Assembly: GCA_025454395.1 (NCBI GenBank)
Contig: JALOOM010000001.1
Coordinates: 124,001-188,000, forward strand
Reading direction: 5' to 3'
DNA length: 64,000 nt
Origin: Elainella sp. Prado103
GTDB taxonomy: Bacteria > Cyanobacteriota > Cyanobacteriia > Elainellales > Elainellaceae
This document shows, piece by piece, positions 26,199 through 32,834 of the stretch. A program made the position numbers and the translations under genes. The notes beneath the pieces were generated by a model. It ran no database searches and was not told the origin of the DNA. It was given only the letters and a program-made list of their open reading frames with translations. Numbering within the stretch: position 1 is the first letter of the stretch; each line of letters begins with the position of its first letter.

Positions 26199-28100
26199 TT
26201 AATTGGTTTTCATTTTGGCTTTTTGCCGTAAATCGAGCGCTTTCAGGTCATTCGGCTGAAGTTGCAGAGTTTTGTTGGCGGCGGTCAATGCTTCATCGTA
26301 TCGTTGTAGATTGAACAGGGCTTCACTCTTAGTCAACCAGGCTTCTGCGGAATTACGCTCTAACTTAATGCCCTGATCAAGGGCGGTCAATGCCTCTGCC
26401 GATCGTCCTAATTTTTGTAGAGCGACCCCCAGCTTGACCCAACCGGAGGCAAAGCTCGGTTTTTTCTCGGTGACATTTTCATAGAGTTTCAAGGCATCAT
26501 AGGGACGATTCTGCAAAAGTCTGGCATTGCCCTGGCTCCACAATGCTTCTGGATAATCGGGCTCGTAGGCCAGCGCATCATTACAGGCCACAATGGCTTC
26601 TTCCGGGCGTTTGAGCTGATTGAGCGTTTCACACCGGCCCGCATAGGCTTCCGCAAAGTCAGACTTGACAGCGATTGCCTGGTCATAAACCGACAGCGCT
26701 TGTTCATACTGTTGCGCTTGTTGCAGGCGCTTGGCTTCTGCCAGCAGATCTGTACTTTGTTGCAGCGGGTCTTTGGTTGGGGACAGATTGGGGTTGCCAG
26801 TCGCATTCGTAGCGGCCGAATTTTGCCCCAATAACTGGTGGCTCCACTGGGGAAATGTAAAATGCCCCAGAGTTGCCAACAACCCGGTTGCTAATAGCCC
26901 CACCAACATCCAGGGGTGGGTTAAACGACGGGCTAAGTGACTGGTTGTGGTCGGGACGCTATGGGTGCCCGAAAAGTGAGGCCGACCGATCGCCTGGGTG
27001 AAGCCTGTGCCAGAGCTGGGCAGGTTAGACGGCTCAGCAGGCAACCAAATTGCCGTCGAAATCGGTTCTTCTTGGGCTTTAGCTAACTCTTTCCCGTGGC
27101 TATATTCTAGTTTGGGCGTTCCCCAGGACTTGCTGCTGCCTACGCCAGAATGGGGGGCGTTTTTGATTCCTGATCCGGCTGTGATCCCACTAGGACTACC
27201 GGCATCGGAAAGATCGAGCATCTCCATTTCGAGCTGTGCTTCTAGCAAGTCTGCTGGTAAGGTAGACAGGGCTTGCAGCACTTCAGCGGCATCGACATAG
27301 CGTTCTCGAAAGTCGTACCGTACCATTCGATCGAGAATAGTTCGCAGTTCCGGTCGGATCTCAGGGGTATACTTGTGCCAATCAATTTCTCCCCGACTGT
27401 CTTCTCCGAAATGGCGCGGATGGACACCACTGAGCATTTGGATCGCCAGAACCCCCACAGCGTAAATATCACTACAAAATTTAGGCTTGCCCGCCAGTTG
27501 CTCATTTGGCATGTAGCCCTGGGTGCCGATCGAAATCGTTAAGTTGGTGAGACCTGTAGCAGGGTCAAATTCTGGGTTACCAACCTGTTTAACCGCCCCA
27601 AAGTCGATCAGCACAATCCGGCGATCGTGACGACGACGAATCAAATTGGAAGGCTTGAGATCGCGATGGATCACCTGTTGCTGATGCACAAACATCAAAA
27701 CCTGCAACACATCTCGCAACACGGTAAGCACCCGTTCCTGGATCCAGGGTTGTCCTTCTGCCAACTCGCGGGTCAACGGTTCGCCTTCAACAAACTCCTG
27801 GGCCAGATAAAATTCTTGAGCTTCCTCGAAGTGAGCTAACAGCCGTGGAATTTGATCATGGCTGCCCAAGTGATAAAGTACTTGTGCCTCAATGTTGAAG
27901 CAACGTCTGGCCATTTGCAGTGTCTCTTCATTTTTGCTTTGTGGCTTCAAATGTTTGATGACACAACAAGGATTCCCCGGCAGATGGAGATCTTCCGCCA
28001 GGAAAGTTCGACCAAAGCCACCGACTCCAAGCTGGCTAATAATTTTGTATCGTCCGCCCAAGGGTGTTTCTGGGGGATTGCGGGGCATCGAGCGACTCAT
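26199..28100 (-). CDS. serine/threonine protein kinase with TPR repeats
   Basis: A 633-residue eukaryotic-type kinase. The kinase domain (about 15-285) has the Gly loop GVGGFGRTFLAE, the lysine in CCVIKHLKP, the catalytic loop VIHRDLKPSNLI and DFGAVKQ, all intact. GTQGYMPNEQ is the activation-segment end. A Ser/Pro-rich linker follows, then one membrane segment (about 393-413), and C-terminal tetratricopeptide repeats (about 455-630; for example EQALSVYDQAIAVKSDFAEA). The layout suggests a cytoplasmic kinase with TPRs on the other side of the membrane for protein contacts. Such SpkB-like/TPR kinases are common in filamentous cyanobacteria. Substrates are unknown. Confidence 0.9.
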   Translation of the reverse strand: MSRSMPRNPPETPLGGRYKIISQLGVGGFGRTFLAEDLHLPGNPCCVIKHLKPQSKNEETLQMARRCFNIEAQVLYHLGSHDQIPRLLAHFEEAQEFYLAQEFVEGEPLTRELAEGQPWIQERVLTVLRDVLQVLMFVHQQQVIHRDLKPSNLIRRRHDRRIVLIDFGAVKQVGNPEFDPATGLTNLTISIGTQGYMPNEQLAGKPKFCSDIYAVGVLAIQMLSGVHPRHFGEDSRGEIDWHKYTPEIRPELRTILDRMVRYDFRERYVDAAEVLQALSTLPADLLEAQLEMEMLDLSDAGSPSGITAGSGIKNAPHSGVGSSKSWGTPKLEYSHGKELAKAQEEPISTAIWLPAEPSNLPSSGTGFTQAIGRPHFSGTHSVPTTTSHLARRLTHPWMLVGLLATGLLATLGHFTFPQWSHQLLGQNSAATNATGNPNLSPTKDPLQQSTDLLAEAKRLQQAQQYEQALSVYDQAIAVKSDFAEAYAGRCETLNQLKRPEEAIVACNDALAYEPDYPEALWSQGNARLLQNRPYDALKLYENVTEKKPSFASGWVKLGVALQKLGRSAEALTALDQGIKLERNSAEAWLTKSEALFNLQRYDEALTAANKTLQLQPNDLKALDLRQKAKMKTN

Positions 28101-28303
28101 GTTTCAAGTGAGGTATTCATAAAGTCCAGTCACAATCTGAACCTGATGGTGAAACGGGCAAAGGGTACCGCATTACGCTGGGGCAACTGGGCGGTGGCAG
28201 GAACGATCGATCGGTTGTACTGGAGATGCACAAGCTGTAGATACACAGAGCAGATAGGTAGATACGCAAAACACTAGGCTTTAGTGCTGAATTAGTGCCG
28301 AAC

Positions 28304-28460
28304 TTAGTTGGCTGTCACTTTAAGTTAGCTGTCACTTTAGTTAGCTGTCACTTTAGTTAGCTGTCACTTTAGTTAGCTGTCACTTTAGTTAGCTGTCACT
28401 TTAGTTAGCTGTCACTTTAGTTGGCCGTCACTTTCACTTTGGTTGGCTGTCACTTTGGTT
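28304..28460. repeat. 16-bp tandem array, nine copies
   Basis: Nine copies of TTAGTTAGCTGTCACT. The GTCACT core starts at 28314, 28331, 28347, 28363, 28379, 28395, 28411, 28427 and 28449, so the six middle steps are exactly 16 bp. Copies 3-7 are identical; the outer ones carry substitutions, a pattern of growth from the centre. Confidence 0.97.
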
Positions 28461-28480
28461 GAACGGTCAGTTGATCGATT

Positions 28481-28519
28481 GGTTGGGCTGTATAGTTGGG
28501 CTGTATGGTTGGGCTGTAT
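28481..28519. repeat. 13-bp tandem array, three copies
   Basis: GGTTGGGCTGTAT at 28481, 28494 (one change) and 28507, followed by a partial GGTTGG. It is separate in sequence from the arrays on both sides. Confidence 0.93.
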
Positions 28520-28573
28520 GGTTGGACTTGGGTTAAGGTTATCGATTCTGTTGAACTTACTTTTGTTAACGTT

Positions 28574-28648
28574 GACTTTTCAGGGTCAGACTTTTCAGAG
28601 TCAGACTTTTCGGGGTCAGACTTTTCGGGGTCAGACTTTTCGGAGTCA
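28574..28648. repeat. 15-bp tandem array, five copies
   Basis: GACTTTTCGGGGTCA with A/G variants at two positions is repeated at 28574, 28589, 28604, 28619 and 28634. It contains near-palindromic GAC...GTC ends, but no spacer DNA. Confidence 0.96.
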
Positions 28649-28654
28649 ATGGTT

Positions 28655-28709
28655 CTTTTCTGAACTTGCCTTTTCTGAACTTGCCTTTTCTGAACTTGCC
28701 TTTTCTGAG
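28655..28709. repeat. 15-bp tandem array, 3.7 copies
   Basis: CTTTTCTGAACTTGC is repeated at 28655, 28670 and 28685, with a partial copy to 28709. It begins only six bases after the preceding array but has a different unit. Confidence 0.96.
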
Positions 28710-29295
28710 GTAGATGACGCGACTGACGATTAAAAGGATCCAGGAATCTACTGCACTATTCAGCTACCCGTATTCCTACCGCTGGTAGCTGAGATTTTAT
28801 ACTTAATCATAATCTGATACACACTTTCACGGGATTACCCTTGTAGGGAAAATTCAACTTTAGTTTAGAGTTTGAAACCGTTGCTACTCTAGCCGAGTTT
28901 GGACAGAAACGACAGAGGGGAGCTAACGAAAAATCCGCTCAGATTGTCCCCCTAGCGATCGTCCAGGTTTGGATTCATGGTCAATGGCTAGAAAATAACA
29001 CAGCCTATTCTCCAGAATTACGGGACGCATCAGCCGGTTCAGCAGTGATCTTGGGTGATCTTTCGTGTTGGTAGAACTGGCAATCGCTTTATGCTGGTTA
29101 CGCACAGGGTTGTGAAAATGCCCTGAAACCATGAAAAAAGGGAGCGTCACAACACACTCCCACACCACATTAAAAATTCACTCCTAGAGCTTGAATGCTC
29201 TTCATCGAACCAATCGGTCATCGATCCAATAGATTAGTCTATTTGATCTACTCAAACTCGGTCCCAGAGGACTAGAGGTAACTAACCTGAGCAGC

Positions 29296-29664
29296 TTATT
29301 CAGCCGCTGGGAAGTAGGTTGGCCAAGTCTCCAGTTCAGAATCAGGAACGCTATAACGGATCGGATTCTGACAAGAAACCACGTTCTGGTTATTCCGGCA
29401 AACCCAAGCACCACGAGCCAATTCTTGATCAACTCGAGGTGGCTCTGCGCAGTCCGGCCCAGGATTGTTTTTGCAGATCCACTTTTCCGATTCAAAATCG
29501 CGAGTGGGGTTCTCGCACTGAGGATCGAGGCTGTTCCGGCAAGCATAGCTGCCAGGGGTACGCTCATAGTAAATTGCTTGAGCGGCAGGGGCAAAAGCAG
29601 CAAATGGCGCTAGCGAAATACCTGCACCAGCAAGGACTATGGAAAGAGAGAAGAGCTTTTTCAT
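29296..29664 (-). CDS. small secreted protein with three cysteine repeats
   Basis: A 122-residue protein I do not recognise. MKKLFSLSIVLAGAGISLAP is a signal peptide start, with likely cleavage after AQA near residue 34. The mature part contains three repeats of about 24 residues, each with one cysteine pair and a terminal Trp or its remnant: YACRNSLDPQCENP, WICKNNPGPDCAEP and WVCRNNQNVVSCQNP. Six cysteines in this regular C-x7/8-C-x2-P spacing suggest disulfide-bonded small loops in the periplasm or outside. The signal peptide and repeat structure argue for a real gene even without a known family. It stands alone in a repeat-rich stretch. No ribosome site stronger than GAA-rich sequence precedes the ATG. 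Confidence 0.75.
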   Translation of the reverse strand: MKKLFSLSIVLAGAGISLAPFAAFAPAAQAIYYERTPGSYACRNSLDPQCENPTRDFESEKWICKNNPGPDCAEPPRVDQELARGAWVCRNNQNVVSCQNPIRYSVPDSELETWPTYFPAAE

Positions 29665-30067
29665 CGTTAGTTGGGTGACAGAATAGCAAGTGTTCTATAC
29701 GTCGTGATTACGTAAAGCTAGTCAAAATCTAGCGTCAGGCCGCACAGTCTGTAATCGTAGTTTCACTTAAATCCTACAAATCGGAGGTATTTTGTGAACA
29801 GCTTAGAATCCAACTTACGTAATTTCCCGATCAGTAATCGTCTGTCCTGAGATGGATTTGCTAGTGAGAAAACCCGGATTTTTCCTGATTTGTACGGATA
29901 AAAGTAATGCTTTGCTCCCTTTAGGGATGGCAGACCAGATGTAACTTTACGCCGATCCCCGTCTGATCTCATCTGATTGGCAAGGCTCATGAGCTGGCTA
30001 GCGACAAGATTGTCTAGTGCTGTCGCCGGATGTTTCTTGAGGCTACCTCAAATCCATGGCGCATCAT

Positions 30068-30117
30068 TGATGTTGCTGACTTGATTGATCGCTGATGTTG
30101 CTGACTTGGTTGATCGC
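30068..30117. repeat. 25-bp direct duplication
   Basis: A 25-bp unit starting TGATGTTGCTGACTTG and ending TTGATCGC is present at 30068 and 30093 with one difference. Its last bases (TGATCGC) become the start of the following 14-bp array. Confidence 0.95.
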
Positions 30118-30177
30118 TAAGGACTGATCGCTAAGGACTGATCGCTAAGGGCTGATCGCTAAGGGCTGATCGCTAAA
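30111..30177. repeat. 14-bp tandem array, five copies
   Basis: TGATCGCTAAGGAC at 30111 and 30125, the GGGC variant at 30139 and 30153, and a partial copy to 30177. The first unit overlaps the end of the 25-bp duplication, so this array seems to have grown out of it. Confidence 0.96.
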
Positions 30178-30193
30178 GCGGTAATCCTAATGT

Positions 30194-30253
30194 TTCTGGA
30201 TGTTGAGCTTCTGGATGTTGAGCTTCTGGATGTTGAGCTTCTGGATGCTGAGT
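30194..30253. repeat. 15-bp tandem array, four copies
   Basis: TTCTGGATGTTGAGC at 30194, 30209 and 30224 with a diverged fourth copy to 30253. It lies about 120 bp upstream of the RTX gene. Confidence 0.96.
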
Positions 30254-30370
30254 ATTTCTGATACGACTTCATACTTATTTCATTTTTGCAGGTTTAACCC
30301 GGTCAATTGCTTCACCTGGCTGTCAAGAGCGCGAGGCTAGGATTGAAACGTGTGTTCTGGAGCGCTCAAC

Positions 30371-31681
30371 ATGATTTTTGGCACTGTTCAAAACGATACG
30401 CTGATCGGTGGCATTACTGATGAGGCGTTTTATGGCGATCGAGGTGATGATGTGCTTTATGGTGGATCGGGCAACGACTGGCTATTTGGTGGCGAAGCGC
30501 ATGATCAACTCTATGGAGAGGCTGGCATGGATGAACTCCATGGTGAAGCGGGCAACGATCAGCTTTGGGGTGGGGAGGATGCGGACAAGTTGTTTGGTGG
30601 TGAAGGTGAGGATGTCCTGTTGGGTGAGTGGGGTGATGATGAGTTGCATGGTGAGGCCGGGACTGATCAACTCTTTGGTGGAGCGGGGCTAGATGCACTG
30701 TATGGGGGCACCGGCGATGACCTCCTGAATGGTGATGCTGAGGCAGATATCCTATACGGCGAGGCGGATCATGACACCCTATTCGGTGGCAGTGGTGAAG
30801 ATGTTCTGTTCGGGGGAGAGGGGAACGATCGGCTCAATGGCGACCTCGATCAGGATCTCCTCTATGGTGAGGCCGGGGATGATCAGCTTGACGGGGGCGA
30901 TGGGGATGATAGTCTCTATGCCGGTGAGGGCAACGATCTGCTAAATGGGGGCAATGACCATGATTTCCTGTATGGCGAAGCGGGCCATGATCAATTGTTT
31001 GGCGGAGCGGGCGACGACGCGCTTCATGCCGGTGAAGGAGATGATCAGGCATCGGGGGATCAGGGCAATGATCTCCTCTACGGTGAAGCCGGGAGCGATC
31101 TGCTGCTAGGTCAATCTGGTGATGATCAGCTCTATGGAGGTACCGAAGCCGATCGCCTGGAAGGTGGAATTGGCCAAGATACGCTCTATGGGGAAGCGGG
31201 GCAGGATGTTCTGCTGGGGCAGTCGGGAGACGATCGCTTAGATGGTGGGAGTGAGGATGATGTCCTGGTCGGTGGCAGTGGCAACGATGTGCTGATCGGC
31301 AGTGTCGGCAATGATGATCTAACGGGAGGAGTTGGACAAGATCGGTTCATCTACAACACCCGATCCCCATTTGCTGCAGCGGAAATTGGGCTAGATCAGA
31401 TCCGTGACTTCAGTGCTGGGCAAGACAAATGGGTGCTCAGTTTGACCACCTTCACCCGGTTACAAACCACTGGCAATCAACTGGTTCCGGCTGATTTTGC
31501 GGTGGTGCAGCAAGATCGATTCGCCGATCGATCGCGGGCAGTCTTGGTTTACAACGCTAGAAACGGCAAGCTATTCTACAATGCCGATCGCGCTACGCCT
31601 GGTTTGGGTGCCGGTAGCCATTTTGCCACCCTCACGAATCTACCGACATTAACAGCTACCGATTTCACCTTAGTTGCGTAG
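30371..31681 (+). CDS. RTX (hemolysin-type calcium-binding repeat) protein
   Basis: A 436-residue protein from ATG 30371. After a dozen residues it consists of about 34 uninterrupted nonapeptides of the GGxGxDxLx type to about residue 330, which fold as a Ca2+-loaded beta-roll. The last 100 residues (from DRFIYNTRSPF) form the cap domain seen in cyanobacterial RTX proteins and contain RDFSAGQDKWVL. No enzymatic domain and no N-terminal signal peptide are present. Export by a type I system through the C terminus is likely, but no such system is nearby. From the second LxGEAG nonamer the units carry GEA exactly every four nonamers (36 residues). GTG 30350 is an alternative start adding seven residues. 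Confidence 0.88.
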   Translation: MIFGTVQNDTLIGGITDEAFYGDRGDDVLYGGSGNDWLFGGEAHDQLYGEAGMDELHGEAGNDQLWGGEDADKLFGGEGEDVLLGEWGDDELHGEAGTDQLFGGAGLDALYGGTGDDLLNGDAEADILYGEADHDTLFGGSGEDVLFGGEGNDRLNGDLDQDLLYGEAGDDQLDGGDGDDSLYAGEGNDLLNGGNDHDFLYGEAGHDQLFGGAGDDALHAGEGDDQASGDQGNDLLYGEAGSDLLLGQSGDDQLYGGTEADRLEGGIGQDTLYGEAGQDVLLGQSGDDRLDGGSEDDVLVGGSGNDVLIGSVGNDDLTGGVGQDRFIYNTRSPFAAAEIGLDQIRDFSAGQDKWVLSLTTFTRLQTTGNQLVPADFAVVQQDRFADRSRAVLVYNARNGKLFYNADRATPGLGAGSHFATLTNLPTLTATDFTLVA

Positions 31682-31732
31682 AGCCAGGGTCAGATTCAAT
31701 TGAATGCAACCCGATCCAAGGTTGGTTCAATC

Positions 31733-31756
31733 ATTGATGAGAATATTGATGAGAAT
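31733..31756. repeat. 12-bp duplication after the RTX gene
   Basis: ATTGATGAGAAT occurs twice in tandem (31733, 31745), 50 bp beyond the RTX stop. Confidence 0.9.
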
Positions 31757-31815
31757 GCAGCAGCAATGCAATTCAGTCCCGAGTCTGGGTGCTCACCTTT
31801 CCAGCAGGGCGAGTT

Positions 31816-32193
31816 TTAAACTTCCGGCTCTACAACTTGCGTCAGTTCAATGACATTACCGTCTGGATCTTGCGTAAACAGGGCAGGTCTACCGGAAGCA
31901 CTCAACTGCACTTCATAGCCCTGCTCGATCAACACTGCTTTTGCCGCTTCCAGATCCTCTACTGCCAGCGCCAGATGGGGATTGCGACCCCACTTTTCAG
32001 CATTTTGGAGATTCCACTTCAGCTCAGTATCCACAATCAGATGGATCTGGGTAGAACCGAGTTCATACCAGACTCCTGGATATTTGAGACTGCGATCGAT
32101 TTTGGTTAACCCCAGCACCTGGCTATAAAACTGTTCCGATCGGGCTAAATCGGCGACTAGAATTGCAGTATGAAGGTAATGGGTAATTTTCAT
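31816..32193 (-). CDS. VOC superfamily (glyoxalase/bleomycin-resistance fold) protein
   Basis: A 125-residue protein with two beta-alpha-beta-beta-beta modules. MKITHYLHTAILVADLARSE opens module one, ending at IHLIV; HLALAVEDLEAAKAVL opens module two, ending at FTQDPDGNVIEL. The His in HTAIL, the His in IHLIV, HLALAV and the Glu in VIEL fit the four metal-ligand positions of VOC enzymes. The substrate is unknown. GGAGGA lies just upstream of ATG 32193, which rules out the longer open frame to 32349. The start codon overlaps that of the divergent redoxin gene within CATG. Confidence 0.85.
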   Translation of the reverse strand: MKITHYLHTAILVADLARSEQFYSQVLGLTKIDRSLKYPGVWYELGSTQIHLIVDTELKWNLQNAEKWGRNPHLALAVEDLEAAKAVLIEQGYEVQLSASGRPALFTQDPDGNVIELTQVVEPEV

Positions 32194-32773
32194 GGTCTCC
32201 TCCCTCGTATTGGATGGTTTGTTTAGCCGACGATCGATACAAAACTGGTTGCCCATTCCGGCGACGAACCCATTGCCGATCGGTACGGTCGTGCCCCTGA
32301 TCGACCCGCTCAATTTCGAACTCCACCATGTGGCCACTCGGCAACGCATCCGATTAACGGACTATCTCGGTCAGTCTGATTGGCTCTTGCTCGCATTCAC
32401 TCGCATTTTCAGCGCCAAGCAATATTGCCCGCTGTGCTACCCTCATATTCTGGAATTGAATGCAACCTATGAGCAACTGCAAGATCGAGGAATTGAAGTG
32501 CTGATGATTACCAGCACGGAGCTACCCCAGAGTGAAATTGTGCTTCAGGATCTGGGGCTTAAAATGCCACTCTTGAGCGATCCCAGTCGAGCCAGTTTTC
32601 GGGACTATCAGGTGGGACAAGCGTTAGGAGCACCTTTACCGGCTCAGTTTCTGCTGGATGCGACTGGACGATTAATCTTCAAGCATTTGTTTTCGTTTAT
32701 TGAACCCAATGCCAGCCTGGATCGAGTGCTGGCGGCGATCGATCGGGTCAGGTTGGAGATGCCGCACCACTGA
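32192..32773 (+). CDS. redoxin (AhpC/TSA-like peroxiredoxin family) protein
   Basis: A 193-residue thioredoxin-fold protein. FTRIFSAKQYCPLCYPHI (about 70-87) carries a CxxC pair at the active-site helix. EVLMITSTELPQSE and the downstream LGLKMPLLSDPS and GAPLPAQFLLDATGRL are conserved in a cyanobacterial peroxiredoxin-like family whose members begin with a similar LFxxRxxxNxLPIPAT leader, so the ATG at 32192 is supported. It probably reduces peroxides or acts as a thiol oxidoreductase in the cytoplasm. Its start codon overlaps the start codon of the VOC gene on the other strand by two bases. Confidence 0.78.
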   Translation: MVSSLVLDGLFSRRSIQNWLPIPATNPLPIGTVVPLIDPLNFELHHVATRQRIRLTDYLGQSDWLLLAFTRIFSAKQYCPLCYPHILELNATYEQLQDRGIEVLMITSTELPQSEIVLQDLGLKMPLLSDPSRASFRDYQVGQALGAPLPAQFLLDATGRLIFKHLFSFIEPNASLDRVLAAIDRVRLEMPHH

Positions 32774-32834
32774 TTTCAAGAAAAGATTAATTTCAAGAAA
32801 AGATTAATTTCAAGAAAAGATTAATTTCAAGAAA
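32774..32834. repeat. 17-bp tandem array that includes the pyk stop codon
   Basis: TTTCAAGAAAAGATTAA is repeated three times exactly (32774, 32791, 32808), with a partial fourth copy at 32825-32834. The partial copy contains the stop codon of pyruvate kinase (minus strand, 32829-32827). The whole gap between redoxin and pyk is this array. Confidence 0.97.

Larger units (their letters stand above)
28101..29295. other. 1.2-kb repeat-rich region without a convincing gene
   Basis: Four different tandem arrays lie between 28304 and 28709 and are listed separately. To the right, CAGCTACC (28761-28768) and GGTAGCTG (28784-28791) form an 8-bp hairpin. An open frame through the arrays (28443-28733) codes only for repeat-derived peptides such as TFRGQ and FSELA and is not called as a gene. 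A reverse frame at 28923-29168 has no signal or motif and is also not called. Confidence 0.65.
29665..30370. other. 700-bp intergenic region with three tandem arrays
   Basis: No gene is called. Between 30068 and 30253 three arrays follow each other: 25 bp twice, 14 bp five times, and 15 bp four times (listed separately). The left 400 bp contain a minus-strand frame (29763-29990) without start context or recognisable motifs. Confidence 0.6.

Noticed and set aside
28443-28733. 96-codon open frame through the repeat arrays
   Set aside because: Its product is made of the translated 15-bp arrays (TFRGQ, FSELA) and the frame stays open only because the units are multiples of three; no ribosome site and no family pattern.
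28923-29168. 81-codon minus-strand frame
   Set aside because: No ribosome site, signal peptide or recognisable motif, and composition does not look coding.
29202-29603. 133-codon minus-strand frame overlapping the secreted cysteine protein
   Set aside because: It is in another frame of the same strand; the 29296-29664 frame has a signal peptide and regular repeats, this one has neither.
28304-30253. Possible CRISPR array
   Set aside because: Units of 13-25 bp are directly adjacent with no unique spacers, and no cas genes are present in the window.
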